Below are positions 25,404 through 33,893 of a stretch of DNA of 63,764 bases, piece after piece. The notes below the pieces were generated by a model. It had not been told where the DNA came from, made no database searches, and was given only the letters and a program-made list of their open reading frames with translations. A program made the translations under genes and the position numbers. Source of the stretch: Bradyrhizobium oropedii (lineage in GTDB: Bacteria > Pseudomonadota > Alphaproteobacteria > Rhizobiales > Xanthobacteraceae); contig NZ_JACMYO010000021.1 in NCBI RefSeq assembly GCF_020889685.1, positions 1-63,764 of the forward strand. Reading direction: 5' to 3'. The stretch's first letter is position 1; every line of letters starts with the position of its first letter.

Positions 25404-25897
25404 GTCATCGTCCGCCGCAGCCGACTACAGACCGCCAAAAACTGGGCCCTGGAAGCGAAAGAGCAAACCCGGCGCGGGCATATGCCAGCGTCACTCCAAA
25501 GCATACCCACGCTTGCTGACGATCGTTTCTTCAGGGCCTCCCGGTGCACACAGTGCGCAGATGCCCACGTCGGACCAGTTGAAGAACTTGACCTCTCGCT
25601 CCAATCCACCACGGCCCAATCTGAGCAAGCTCCCACCAAAAAGATCAAGGCGGATAAATAGTGGTCAACTTTAATCCAATTGCTGCTGCTGCCCCCTTAA
25701 ACTGAGCTTTCCCCTCTCGGTCTCCGGCCGTTCTGCACGCTGTAATGCGCCACAATACTCTGCTCGCGGAAGCACGTGGAACTCACACCGATCGGGGTTA
25801 AGTGGAGGCCACAACTCGGGTCAACGCTCGGATATCGGAGGAAGTGAGAACAGCCCTCACCAAACTACGCCAAATTGCGCGACGGCCGCCGGCCACA
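25404..25897. other. 494-bp stretch between CoA ligase and guaA, mostly non-coding
   Basis: The stretch lies between the ligase stop and the convergent guaA stop. Base composition is less GC-rich than its surroundings. Apart from the small open frame at 25482-25661, no gene, strong hairpin or operator was seen. The sequence AGTGGTCAACTTTAATCC near 25660 is faintly reminiscent of insertion-sequence margins, but no transposase coding or terminal repeats are visible. It marks the boundary between the catabolic island and the housekeeping block. Confidence 0.5.
25482..25661 (+). CDS. Hypothetical 59-residue protein with a C-x2-C motif
   Basis: A small open frame from ATG 25482 to TAG 25661 with one zinc-knuckle-like pair (RCTQCAD) near residues 22-25 and a lysine-rich end (PTKKIKADK). 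No good ribosome-binding site precedes it. It could be a real small protein, or a remnant of a longer zinc-ribbon protein whose second cysteine pair has been lost. No function is assigned. Confidence 0.3.
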   Translation: MPASLQSIPTLADDRFFRASRCTQCADAHVGPVEELDLSLQSTTAQSEQAPTKKIKADK

Positions 25898-27496
25898 CTA
25901 CTCCCACTCGATCGTCCCCGGCGGCTTGCTGGTCACGTCGTACACCACCCTATTCACGCCCTTCACCTCGTTGATGATGCGCGTGGCGGTCTCGGCCAGG
26001 AACTTCATGTCGAACTGGTAGAAGTCCGCAGTCATGCCGTCGGTCGAGGTGACGGCGCGGAGGCCGACGACGTATTCGTAGGTGCGGCCGTCGCCCATCA
26101 CGCCGACGGTCTTCACCGGCAGCAGCACCGCAAAAGCCTGCCAGATCGCATCATAGAGGCCGTGCTTGCGGATCTGGTCGATATAGACCGCATCGGCGTT
26201 GCGCAGGATGTTGAGCTTTTCTTTTGTGATGTCGCCGGGGCAGCGGATGGCGAGGCCCGGGCCCGGGAATGGGTGGCGGCCGACGAACACTTCGGGCAGG
26301 CCGAGCTCGCGGCCGAGCACGCGCACCTCGTCCTTGAACAATTCGCGCAAGGGCTCGACGAGCTTCATGTTCATGCGCGCCGGCAGGCCGCCGACATTGT
26401 GGTGCGACTTGATGGTGACAGACGGGCCGCCGGTGAAGGAGACGCTCTCGATCACGTCGGGATACAGCGTGCCCTGCGCCAGGAATGCTGCGCCGCCGAT
26501 CTTCCTGGCCTCCGCCTCGAACACGTCGATGAACAGCCGCCCGATGGTCTTGCGCTTCGCTTCCGGATCGGTGACGCCCTCGAGCTCGCCGAGAAACTCT
26601 TTCGACGCGTCCACATGGACCAGCGGGATGTTGTAGTGGTTGCGGAACAGGTCGACGACCGTCTTCGCCTCGTCGAGACGCAGCAGGCCGTGATCGACGA
26701 ACACGCAAGTCAACTGGTCGCCGATCGCCTCGTGGATCAAGACCGCCGCCACGGCGGAATCGACGCCGCCGGAGAGGCCGCAGATCACCTTGCTACTGCC
26801 GACCTGGGCGCGGATCTTCTCGATCGCCTCCTCGCGGAAGGCGCGCATGGTCCAGTCGCCGGTGAGACCTGCGACCTTGCGCACGAAATTGCGCAGCAGC
26901 TTTGCACCGTCGGGCGTATGCACCACCTCGGGGTGGAACATCAGGCCGTAGTACTTCCGCTTCTCGTCCTGGATGATCGCGAACGGCGCGTTCGGCGAGG
27001 TGCCGGCCACCGAGAAACCGGGCGGCATCCTGGTGATGCGATCGCCATGGCTCATCCACACCTGGTGCTTTTCGCCATGGCCCCAGACGCCGTCGAACAG
27101 CTGGCTGTCGGTCTTGACCTCGACATCGGCGCGGCCGAACTCGCGGTGGTGCCCGCCCTCGACCTCGCCGCCGAGCTGAGCGGCCAGGGTCATCTGGCCG
27201 TAGCAGATGCCGAGCACGGGAACGCCGGATTCGAAGATCAGCTGCGGGGCACGCGGCGAGCCGGTCTCGTGCACCGACTCCGGACCGCCGGAGAGGATCA
27301 CGGCCTTCGGCTTCATTTCCTTGAAGGCGGCCTCCGCCTTCTGGAACGGCACGATCTCGGAATAGACGCCCATCTCGCGGACGCGGCGGGCGATCAGTTG
27401 CGTCACCTGGCTGCCGAAATCGACAATCAGAATCTTGTCATGCGCCGAGGCCGCTGGTGGCGTCGACGAGTCACGGGCTGTGTGCTGGGCTGTCAT
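25898..27496 (-). CDS. guaA: GMP synthase (glutamine-hydrolysing)
   Basis: Converts XMP to GMP using ATP and glutamine, the last step of guanine nucleotide synthesis. The class-I amidotransferase domain has the nucleophile Cys98 in GICYGQM and a later HPEV histidine. The ATP pyrophosphatase domain has GLSGGVDS, and the C-terminal dimerisation domain ends in the canonical GTIEWE. ATG 27496 is chosen: it gives 532 residues with a short leader before [11 protein letters not shown], whereas the longer frame adds 19 hydrophobic residues with no support. guaB lies 16 kb away at 43343. Confidence 0.97.
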   Translation of the reverse strand: MTAQHTARDSSTPPAASAHDKILIVDFGSQVTQLIARRVREMGVYSEIVPFQKAEAAFKEMKPKAVILSGGPESVHETGSPRAPQLIFESGVPVLGICYGQMTLAAQLGGEVEGGHHREFGRADVEVKTDSQLFDGVWGHGEKHQVWMSHGDRITRMPPGFSVAGTSPNAPFAIIQDEKRKYYGLMFHPEVVHTPDGAKLLRNFVRKVAGLTGDWTMRAFREEAIEKIRAQVGSSKVICGLSGGVDSAVAAVLIHEAIGDQLTCVFVDHGLLRLDEAKTVVDLFRNHYNIPLVHVDASKEFLGELEGVTDPEAKRKTIGRLFIDVFEAEARKIGGAAFLAQGTLYPDVIESVSFTGGPSVTIKSHHNVGGLPARMNMKLVEPLRELFKDEVRVLGRELGLPEVFVGRHPFPGPGLAIRCPGDITKEKLNILRNADAVYIDQIRKHGLYDAIWQAFAVLLPVKTVGVMGDGRTYEYVVGLRAVTSTDGMTADFYQFDMKFLAETATRIINEVKGVNRVVYDVTSKPPGTIEWE

Positions 27497-27582
27497 GGCA
27501 AGCAGATACGCGACGGCGCCCGCCCCCGCAACCGCGGCCAGCGTTGCGCCCACATTCTTCTTTGGGCATGGACAAATCGATA

Positions 27583-27603
27583 TAGGTCAGTATTATTGAC
27601 CTA
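27583..27603. promoter_or_regulatory. Palindrome TAGGTCA-N7-TGACCTA upstream of the SnoaL-like gene
   Basis: Perfect 7-bp arms with a 7-bp spacer, 32 bp before the ATG at 27635. The arm-spacer geometry and the GGTC core match the HxlR-associated repeats at 29098 and 29135, so an HxlR-type regulator is suspected. Confidence 0.55.
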
Positions 27604-27634
27604 ATTTGGCCAAAGCCAATCATGGAGGAAACCA

Positions 27635-28006
27635 ATGCCGGATTTTCACGAACCCTCGCGCCTCGCCGCGCTCGGCCGCGACTGGATCGCCGCCTGGAAC
27701 GCGCGCGACCTCGAGCGCGTGCTTGGGATGTATTCTGATGATACCGAGATGACCTCGGACCGGATCCCGGCGTTCGGCTTCGGCGCGACCGGCACGGTGC
27801 GCGGCAAGCCGCAGCTGCGGGCCTATTGGAGCGCGGCGCTGGCGAAATTGCCCGAGCTGCATTTCGAACTGATCGACCTCTATGTCTCGCCCGACAGCGT
27901 CGTCGTGTTCTACCGGAACGAACGCGGCAAGAAGATCTGCGAATATCTGCGGTGTGGCGCCGACGGCAAGATCAGGCAGGGCTCGGCAAACCATCTGGTG
28001 GATTGA
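27635..28006 (+). CDS. SnoaL-like/NTF2-fold nuclear transport factor 2 family protein
   Basis: A 123-residue protein of the cystatin-like alpha+beta barrel (SnoaL/NTF2) fold. Indicators are the N-terminal WIAAWNARDLERVLGMYSDD helix, the TVRGKPQLRAYW segment and the C-terminal beta strands (VVVFYRNERGKKICEYL). Such proteins are small polyketide-cyclase-like, isomerase-like or ligand-binding proteins, and no catalytic role can be read here. The start has a strong GGAGGAAACC site. A perfect palindrome lies just upstream, so expression is probably regulated. A palindromic dispersed repeat begins 14 bp after the stop. Confidence 0.85.
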   Translation: MPDFHEPSRLAALGRDWIAAWNARDLERVLGMYSDDTEMTSDRIPAFGFGATGTVRGKPQLRAYWSAALAKLPELHFELIDLYVSPDSVVVFYRNERGKKICEYLRCGADGKIRQGSANHLVD

Positions 28007-28020
28007 GCCGATCTCTCACC

Positions 28021-28111
28021 CCCGTCATTGCGAGGAGCGATAGCGACGAAGCAATCCATGGTTCCGCGCATGCGGACGCATGGATTGCTTCGCTTCGCTC
28101 GCAATGACGGG
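28021..28111. repeat. Dispersed palindromic repeat, family A, copy 1
   Basis: A 91-bp element beginning CCCGTCATTGCGAG and ending CTCGCAATGACGGG. Its arms include GACGAAGCAATCCA / TGGATTGCTTCG and would fold into one long hairpin. Copies 2 and 3 are at 28501 and 57662. All three are intergenic, next to stop codons or small genes. Confidence 0.85.
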
Positions 28112-28151
28112 TGAGAATTCGCAGCGTGAGCAAAACATCAGGATCCCGCCC

Positions 28152-28484
28152 ATGAAAATCCCGACCCTGCCGTTCACCGTCACCGACTGGAGCAACGTCG
28201 CACCTTCAGTGCATCCCGGCGAGACCGGGCAAGCCTTGTGGCGCACGCTCACCATCGGCGATCTCAGGGTGCGGATGGTCGACTATTCGCCGGGCTATCT
28301 CGCCGATCACTGGTGCGATCGCGGCCATGTGCTCTATGTCATCAAGGGTGAGCTCGACACCGAGTTGCGGGACGGCCGCAAATTCACACTGAAGCCGGGC
28401 ATGAGCTACCAGGTCTCCGATTTCGGCGACGCCGCGCATCGGTCGTCGACCGCGACGGGCGCGACGCTGTTTATTGTGGATTGA
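28152..28484 (+). CDS. DHCW-motif cupin-fold protein
   Basis: A 110-residue single-domain cupin. The conserved segment DHWCDRGHVLYVIKGEL gives the metal-ligand histidines and the DHCW-type signature, and LKPGMSYQVSDF is the second cupin motif. The start ATG 28152 is chosen because the frame upstream runs through the dispersed repeat. It lies between two copies of family A repeats. The function of DHCW cupins is not established, and none is assigned here. Confidence 0.85.
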   Translation: MKIPTLPFTVTDWSNVAPSVHPGETGQALWRTLTIGDLRVRMVDYSPGYLADHWCDRGHVLYVIKGELDTELRDGRKFTLKPGMSYQVSDFGDAAHRSSTATGATLFIVD

Positions 28485-28500
28485 GCTGACGCAGTCCCAC

Positions 28501-28586
28501 CGTCATTGCGAGCGAAGCGAAGCAATCCATTTATCCGCATAAGCGGAGCGATGGATTGCTTCGTCGCTTCGCTCCTCGCAAAGACG
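28501..28586. repeat. Dispersed palindromic repeat, family A, copy 2
   Basis: An 86-bp element from CGTCATTGCGAG to CTCGCAAAGACG, with arms AGCAATCCAT / ATGGATTGCT. It begins 17 bp after the cupin stop and ends 27 bp before the convergent HxlR gene stop. Confidence 0.8.
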
Positions 28587-28612
28587 TGGAGAGAGCGCCG
28601 CACTTTCTGCAC

Positions 28613-29065
28613 TCACCGCTTCCGCGCAGCAATCTTTCTCACCTTGGTCTCCGCCCAGCTCAGCGGCTTGCCGCTCTTCGACGGCAGCACGAGTTGGCCG
28701 ACCGCCTGCCCGGCATGGTCGAGCAGCACCGAATGCGCCTCGCCGCGCGCATAAAGATGCGCCTCGCCCCATTGGCGCAGGCCGACCACGATCGGGAACA
28801 GGTCATGGCCGCGCTTGGTCAGCACATATTCCTGATAGGCGCTGCCGTCTGACGCCGCGACCTGCTCAAGCACGCCGAGTTTAACCAGCGTGCGCAGCCG
28901 CATCGTCAGCATGCCCTTGGCGATGCCGAGATTCTTCTGGAAATCGCCGAACCGGCGCAGGCCGTCGAATGCGTCGCGCACGATCAACAGCGACCACCAG
29001 TCGCCGATCGCATCCAGCGCGCGCGCCACCGGACAGTCCGCTTTGGCAAATCCGGTCCGCTTCAT
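28613..29065 (-). CDS. HxlR-family winged-helix transcriptional regulator
   Basis: A 150-residue HxlR-type regulator with the characteristic start CPVARALDAIGDWWSLLIVRDA, including the conserved N-terminal cysteine (Cys11) that is redox-active in several relatives. The wing region is YVLTKRGHDLFPIV. ATG 29065 with a GAGGGAGGCGGA site gives the family length; a longer frame would run into the operator region. It is divergent from the MFS exporter at 29180. The gap carries two GGTC-N-GACC type repeats, which points to direct control of the exporter and of itself. Confidence 0.92.
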   Translation of the reverse strand: MKRTGFAKADCPVARALDAIGDWWSLLIVRDAFDGLRRFGDFQKNLGIAKGMLTMRLRTLVKLGVLEQVAASDGSAYQEYVLTKRGHDLFPIVVGLRQWGEAHLYARGEAHSVLLDHAGQAVGQLVLPSKSGKPLSWAETKVRKIAARKR

Positions 29066-29097
29066 CGCGCTCCGCCTCCCTCGATCACGATTCCGAA

Positions 29098-29118
29098 CTG
29101 GTCTTAAAATAGGACTAG
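29098..29118. promoter_or_regulatory. HxlR-type operator, imperfect copy (CTGGTCT-N7-GGACTAG)
   Basis: Matches the perfect copy at 29135 with the same 7-bp spacer and five of seven arm pairs. It lies nearer the HxlR start, so it may serve autoregulation. Confidence 0.5.
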
Positions 29119-29134
29119 ACAGCACCCGGCGCAA

Positions 29135-29155
29135 CTGGTCTCATGATAAGACCAG
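29135..29155. promoter_or_regulatory. HxlR-type operator, perfect copy (CTGGTCT-N7-AGACCAG)
   Basis: Perfect 7-bp arms with a 7-bp spacer, 24 bp before the exporter ATG and 69 bp before the divergent HxlR ATG. Confidence 0.65.
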
Positions 29156-29179
29156 ATTGCGAATTGCAGCGGAGGCGAG

Positions 29180-30460
29180 ATGACGAACCAGACCATGGCA
29201 CAGGCCGGACCGGCCCAGCGGAACGACACGACGAACCCGAAGCCCAGCGACGCGACGGCAGGCGCCCTCTCACCCGCCGTCGTGCTGCTGTTCGCCGTCG
29301 CCTGCGGGCTCAGCGTCGCCAACATCTATTTTGCCCAGCCGCTGCTCGACACCATGGCGCGGGATCTGGCCATCACCCCGGCGGTGATCGGCGGCGTCGT
29401 GACGCTGACCCAGATCGGCTACGCCTTCGGGCTGATGCTGATCGTGCCGCTCGGCGATCTCTGGGACCGCCGCAGGCTGATCGTCGGCCAGACCGTGCTG
29501 TCGGCAATCGCGCTCGCCATCGTCGGGACAGCGCCGAACGCCGTGGTGCTGCTCGCAGGCATGGTGCTGGTCGGGCTGCTTGCCGTCGTGATCCAGGTGC
29601 TGGTCGCCTACGCCGCAACGCTGGCGGCGCCGGCCGATCGCGGCCGCACCATCGGCACCGTCACCAGCGGCGTGGTGTCGGGCATTCTGCTGGCTCGCTT
29701 TGCCGCCGGCGCGCTGGCCGATCTCGCCGGCTGGCGCGTGGTGTATTTGACCTCGGCGGCGCTGACGCTGGTGCTGGCGGCGCTGCTCGCACGCGCGCTG
29801 CCGCGGCACGCGCCGCAGCCGATGGCCGGAGCGTCCTACGCAAGGCTGTTGCGCTCGACGGTCGCGCTGTTCGTCGAGGAGCCCGTGCTGCGCGAGCGCG
29901 CGGTGTTCGCGCTATTGATCTTCGCAAGCTTCAGCGTGTTCTGGAGCTCGGTCGTGCTGCCGCTCGCAGCGCCGCCGCTGTCGCTGTCGCACACCGCGAT
30001 CGGGATGCTCGGGATCGCCGGTCTCGCCGGCGCGCTGGTCGCGCGCAATTCCGGCCAGCTCGCCGATCGCGGCTGGGCGCAGCGCACCACCGGATTGTCG
30101 CTGCTGCTGATGCTCGCCGGCTGGGTGCCGATCGCCTGCCTGCATACGTCACTGTGGCTGGTGCTGGTCGGCGTCGTGATGATCGACTTCGCGGTGCAGG
30201 CGATCCACGTCACCAACCAGAGCCTGATCGTCGCCGCGCGCCCCGACGCCGCGAGCCGCCTGGTCGGCGGCTACATGGTGTTCTATTCGATCGGCACGGG
30301 GTTCGGCGCGATCAGCTCGACGATGGCGTATGCCGCCGCCGGCTGGCTCGGCGTCTGCGTGCTCGGTGCCGCGATCAGCGCGATTGCGCTGCTGTTCTGG
30401 GTCATCGTGGTGAGCAAGACGCCGGTGCCGGTCGAGGTGTGCTCAGTCCCGTCACCCTGA
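29180..30460 (+). CDS. MFS transporter (drug/efflux type)
   Basis: A 426-residue major facilitator with about 12 membrane helices after a polar N-terminal extension of about 30 residues. The motif-A-like loop between helices 2 and 3 reads GDLWDRRRLI. The start has a GGAGGCGAG site. It is divergent from the HxlR regulator, which suggests inducible efflux of a toxic or electrophilic compound. It is similar in layout and segments (LLRS ... EEPVLR) to the MFS at 59841. The stop codon lies inside a palindromic repeat. The substrate is unknown. Confidence 0.9.
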   Translation: MTNQTMAQAGPAQRNDTTNPKPSDATAGALSPAVVLLFAVACGLSVANIYFAQPLLDTMARDLAITPAVIGGVVTLTQIGYAFGLMLIVPLGDLWDRRRLIVGQTVLSAIALAIVGTAPNAVVLLAGMVLVGLLAVVIQVLVAYAATLAAPADRGRTIGTVTSGVVSGILLARFAAGALADLAGWRVVYLTSAALTLVLAALLARALPRHAPQPMAGASYARLLRSTVALFVEEPVLRERAVFALLIFASFSVFWSSVVLPLAAPPLSLSHTAIGMLGIAGLAGALVARNSGQLADRGWAQRTTGLSLLLMLAGWVPIACLHTSLWLVLVGVVMIDFAVQAIHVTNQSLIVAARPDAASRLVGGYMVFYSIGTGFGAISSTMAYAAAGWLGVCVLGAAISAIALLFWVIVVSKTPVPVEVCSVPSP

Positions 30461-30571
30461 GGAGCGCGCTCTTGCGCGCGTCTCGAAGGGCGAGGGCCCG
30501 GCTCGATCCACATCCTTCGAGGCTCGCCGAGCGCTGCTGACGCACCGCCTGGCGCGCACCTCAGGATGACG
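30452..30571. repeat. Dispersed palindromic repeat, family C, covering two convergent stop codons
   Basis: An element of about 120 bp with outer arms ACCCTGAGG / CCTCAGGAT and inner arms TCGAAGG / CCTTCGA. It includes the stop codons of both the MFS gene and the convergent rRNA methyltransferase gene, and probably forms a bidirectional 3' hairpin. Confidence 0.75.
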
Positions 30572-31868
30572 TCTGGCGCTTGAGGATGCTGACGAAGAAC
30601 CCATCCGTGCCGGTACGGCGCGGCGTCATCAGCAGCCCCTCGGCCGATTGCAGCGCGGCCTCCGCAAATTGCTCGGACTTGTCCCACAGCACCGATGCGG
30701 TCTGCTCCGGCGGCTGCACGGAAAATTCCGGATGCCGCGCGATAAAGGCCCTGACCTGCTCGCCGTTCTCTTCCGCCAGCACCGAGCAGGTGATGTAGGC
30801 GATGCGGCCGCCGGCCTTCACCAGCGGCGCGGCGCGTTCCAGCACCTCGGCCTGATCCTTCAGCCGCACCTCGAGCGCGCCGGGGCGCATGCGCCATTTG
30901 GCGTCTGGATTGCGGCGCCAGGTGCCGGTGCCCGTGCAGGGCGCGTCGATCAGCACGAGATCGGCCGACGCCTTGATGTCGGACAGCACTTCGTCCTCGC
31001 CGCGCGGCGTGCGGACATCGCAATTGTGCACGCCGGCGCGCGACAGCCGCTCGTGGATCGGCGCAAGCTGGCGCTTGTCGCTGTCGGTCGCAATCAGCCG
31101 GCCCTTGCCGTCCATCATGGCGGCGATCGCCAGCGTCTTGCCGCCGGCACCGGCGCAGAGATCGATCACCTGCTCGCCGGGCCTTGCCGCCGAGAACAGC
31201 GCGGCGAGCTGCGAGCCCTCGTCCTGCACCTCGATGGCGCCCTTGATGAAATCCTCCTCGGCATGGATGCCGGGATTGCGCGCGTCGGCGCCGAGCTCGA
31301 TGCGCAGGCCGAGCGGCGACCACGGCGTTTCCGCAGCACCCAGATGCGACAGGCGTGCCAGCACCTTCTCGCGCTTGCCCCGCAACGTGTTGACGCGCAA
31401 ATCGAGCGGTGCGCGGCTCGCCATCGCGGTGGCCTCGGCGGCGCGCTCGTCGCCGAACACTTTTGCCAGATGCGAATCGAGCCAATCAGGATAATCGCCC
31501 GCGACATGCGCCGGCGCATCCCTGAGCGAGCGCGAGGTCAGCGCGGCCTCCTCCGTTGCGGTCAGCGGCTCCGGCGCGAACCGGCCGCCGTCGCACAGCG
31601 CCGCGATGGTGGCGACGTCCATGCCGCGTTCGAGCTTGAGCATGCCGAGCACCCGCGACCGGGCGCTGGAATCATCCATCAACCAGGATGAGGAGGATTG
31701 CCGGCGCAGCACGTCCCAGATCAGGCCGGAGATCGCGGCGCGATCGCCGGAGCCGGCATAGCGGTGCGCGGTGCCCCATTCCTTCAGCGCTTTCGCCGCA
31801 GGAATGCGCTGTGCGTCGATGGTGGCGATCAGCTCGATCGCGGCGGAAAGCCGGGCAGCGGGGGTCAT
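30561..31868 (-). CDS. RsmB/NOP2-family RNA (cytosine-5) methyltransferase
   Basis: A 435-residue S-adenosylmethionine-dependent RNA m5C methyltransferase. An N-terminal NusB-like helical domain (about 1-130) precedes the catalytic domain with the SAM motif DLCAGAGGKTLA. Both catalytic cysteines are present: DAPCTGTGTWRRNPD (motif IV) and ITCSVLAEENGEQV (motif VI). It probably modifies 16S rRNA, though related enzymes act on tRNA. The final residues are read from the palindromic repeat. The MAPEG gene lies just upstream on the same strand. Confidence 0.92.
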   Translation of the reverse strand: MTPAARLSAAIELIATIDAQRIPAAKALKEWGTAHRYAGSGDRAAISGLIWDVLRRQSSSSWLMDDSSARSRVLGMLKLERGMDVATIAALCDGGRFAPEPLTATEEAALTSRSLRDAPAHVAGDYPDWLDSHLAKVFGDERAAEATAMASRAPLDLRVNTLRGKREKVLARLSHLGAAETPWSPLGLRIELGADARNPGIHAEEDFIKGAIEVQDEGSQLAALFSAARPGEQVIDLCAGAGGKTLAIAAMMDGKGRLIATDSDKRQLAPIHERLSRAGVHNCDVRTPRGEDEVLSDIKASADLVLIDAPCTGTGTWRRNPDAKWRMRPGALEVRLKDQAEVLERAAPLVKAGGRIAYITCSVLAEENGEQVRAFIARHPEFSVQPPEQTASVLWDKSEQFAEAALQSAEGLLMTPRRTGTDGFFVSILKRQTSS

Positions 31869-31890
31869 TGGTCTCTTTCGGTTGGGCGCA

Positions 31891-32313
31891 TCAGATCAAC
31901 AGCAGCAGTCTGAGCGCGAAATACAGCCACATCGCCGCCAGCACCAGCACGCCGGCGAACCAGGCGAGCGAGCGCGGCCGCACGTCGTTGGAGGTGACGA
32001 ACACGCCGGCATGGGCAAACCGCGTCACCACGAACACCCAGGACATCAGCACGATGAACAGATCGGCACGGCGCAGCGGCAGCGCAATGGCGATCAGCAC
32101 ATAGAACAGCACCGGCAGCTCGAACTGGTTGGCGAAGCAGTTGCCGAGCTGGGTCGCGCGGGCCGGCCAGTTCTGCTCGCGCAGCGCGATGTCCCGCATC
32201 TTGGTCTCGCCGCTCGCCAGCGTCCTCGTACGCAACGTCGCCATCCCGAACAGGAGCGCGAAGGTGAGCCCAATTTGGATGAAGACCGGCAATAGAACCA
32301 TTTGAACCGACAC
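31891..32313 (-). CDS. MAPEG-family membrane protein
   Basis: A 140-residue integral membrane protein with four predicted helices and the MAPEG signature NCFANQFELPVLFYVLIAIAL. The MAPEG family includes membrane glutathione transferases and leukotriene synthases; bacterial members are often uncharacterised. GTG 32313 with a GGGAG site is chosen, because the longer frame adds a basic stretch before the first helix. It lies upstream of the rRNA methyltransferase gene on the same strand, 22 bp apart, so co-transcription is likely. Confidence 0.85.
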   Translation of the reverse strand: MSVQMVLLPVFIQIGLTFALLFGMATLRTRTLASGETKMRDIALREQNWPARATQLGNCFANQFELPVLFYVLIAIALPLRRADLFIVLMSWVFVVTRFAHAGVFVTSNDVRPRSLAWFAGVLVLAAMWLYFALRLLLLI

Positions 32314-32482
32314 GAAAATCTCCCTCAGCCGCGGGCGCCTGGCCGCCCTCTTAGCCGCCGCGGCGGCCCAACACAATGAAGCGTCCCAATAAGGCGCCAG
32401 GGTAACCCGTTGAACCATCATCCGAGCCCGGGTGACCAACTCCCAGCAACAATGACGGTTTCAGTGCCTCACGGATGACGCG

Positions 32483-32920
32483 ATGAGCATCATCACCCCG
32501 ATCCTCGATGGCGCGGCCCAGGCGGCCGGGGCGCTCGGCGATCTCCTCACCCCCCTGCTGAAGGCCATCGATCCCGGCACCGGCTGGTTCGACGACGCGG
32601 CGGATGGCGGGCTTGGCATGGTGATGTCGGGGCTCGCCGGTGTCGCCGCGGCTCTCCTGGTCGCGCTCCTGCTCTCACTCTATTTCAGCAGCGGCTATCG
32701 CTCGACGCGCGACATCGTAAGGCACAGCCTCGCCACGACGCTGCTGCTCGCATTGCTTGGTTTTGCGGCCTACGACGTCAGGCACGACGCGCTGGCCTAT
32801 TTCGGGTTCAACGCGCCGCCGGCCGGCACGGGAACAAATCTGCCCAACACCGGGCTGTTCGGAAGCCGCGCCGGTCCGCCTGCCGCGCCGGCACGCCTGA
32901 TACAGCAACTTGCGATCTAG
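32483..32920 (+). CDS. Hypothetical membrane protein
   Basis: A 145-residue protein with two predicted membrane helices (about 46-68 and 82-97) linked by a short polar loop (SSGYRSTRD). It has a proline/glycine/alanine-rich C-terminal tail. No family is recognised. The ATG at 32483 lacks a strong ribosome-binding site. It is followed after 130 bp by the phosphodiesterase gene on the same strand. High GC and codon use match the neighbours, so it is probably a real gene. Confidence 0.6.
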   Translation: MSIITPILDGAAQAAGALGDLLTPLLKAIDPGTGWFDDAADGGLGMVMSGLAGVAAALLVALLLSLYFSSGYRSTRDIVRHSLATTLLLALLGFAAYDVRHDALAYFGFNAPPAGTGTNLPNTGLFGSRAGPPAAPARLIQQLAI

Positions 32921-33050
32921 CGGCCGCGCGAAAGCATCAGAGTCAAACAAGACTTCAAACGCCGCATCAAACAGAGCAGCGAATAAGTCGTCGAAATCGT
33001 CATCGTTCCGACTTCGCGCCGACCTATGCTCGGTGCGAAAGGAGCGATGC

Positions 33051-33887
33051 ATGGCCCAGTTTCGCCTGACACAAATCTCCGACACCCACCTCGCCCGCCG
33101 CTTCAAGCCGCTGATCGACAATTTTCATCGCGTCAGCGAGCACATCGATGCGACGCGGCCCGATCTCGTGCTCAATTCCGGCGACGTCTCGTTCGACGGG
33201 CCGAGCAGCCGCGACGATCTGGTGTTCGCCAAGCAATTGCATAGCGCGCTGCCGGTCGATTGCCTCTATCTGCCCGGCAATCACGACATCGGCGACAATC
33301 CGACCGCGGTCGGCCCCACGCCTGCGCAACTGCCGACCGAAGCGACCCGCGGCGCCTTCACGTCCGTGCTCGGCGAGGACCGCTGGCATTTCGACGCCGC
33401 CGGCTGGTGCTTCATCGGTCTGAATTCGCTGATCATGAACACCGGCCTCGACAGCGAGGCCGAGCAGTTCGACTGGCTTGCAGGCGCGCTCGACAAGGCC
33501 GTCGGCAAGCCGGTCGCGCTGTTCCTGCACAAGCCGCTCTATCTCGACGTGCCCTACGATGCCGAGCGTGTCGAGACCGCGATCCGCTTCGTGCCGCAAC
33601 CGGCGCGGCGCCGCCTGATCGAGATGTTCGGCAAGGTCGATCTGCGGCTGGTAGGCAGCGGCCACGTGCACCAGCGCCGCGACTACACGTTCGAGCATGT
33701 CAGGCAGATCTGGGCGCCCTCGGCCGGCTTCATCATCTCGGACGCACGGCAGGAAGTGATCGGCATCAAGGAAGTCGGTCTCGTCGAGTACCGCTTCCAG
33801 CCTGACAGTTTCGAGGTGCGTCACGTCAGGGCGAAGGGCCAGGTCGATGTCGACCTGGATACGCTACTCAGCAAGCAGCCGGCGTGA
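33051..33887 (+). CDS. Calcineurin-like metallophosphoesterase (CpdA-like phosphodiesterase)
   Basis: A 278-residue cytoplasmic metallophosphoesterase with all five family motifs: SDTHLARRF (Asp11, His13), NSGDVSFDG (Asp45), LPGNHDIG (Asn77, His78), FLHKPLY and GSGHVHQ. The layout resembles the class-III cyclic-nucleotide phosphodiesterase CpdA. ATG 33051 with an AAAGGAG site is chosen over a longer frame. Cyclic AMP or another phosphodiester is a possible substrate; specificity cannot be told from sequence. Confidence 0.9.
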   Translation: MAQFRLTQISDTHLARRFKPLIDNFHRVSEHIDATRPDLVLNSGDVSFDGPSSRDDLVFAKQLHSALPVDCLYLPGNHDIGDNPTAVGPTPAQLPTEATRGAFTSVLGEDRWHFDAAGWCFIGLNSLIMNTGLDSEAEQFDWLAGALDKAVGKPVALFLHKPLYLDVPYDAERVETAIRFVPQPARRRLIEMFGKVDLRLVGSGHVHQRRDYTFEHVRQIWAPSAGFIISDARQEVIGIKEVGLVEYRFQPDSFEVRHVRAKGQVDVDLDTLLSKQPA

Positions 33888-33893
33888 GCTTTC

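Noticed and set aside
25640..25690. Possible insertion-sequence margin (AGTGGTCAACTTTAATCC)
   Set aside because: No terminal inverted repeats, target duplication or transposase fragment could be found.
25802..27604. 600-codon open frame opposite guaA
   Set aside because: guaA is unmistakable on the other strand, and the antisense product has no family features.
28021..28586. Paired repeats considered as a CRISPR array or transposon ends
   Set aside because: The units are long palindromes, not short direct repeats with spacers, and the enclosed DNA is an ordinary cupin gene without a transposase.
29143..30540. Arg-rich 465-codon frame overlapping the MFS gene
   Set aside because: Alternate-frame reading of the exporter gene; the extreme Arg/Ala content is typical of shifted GC-rich frames.
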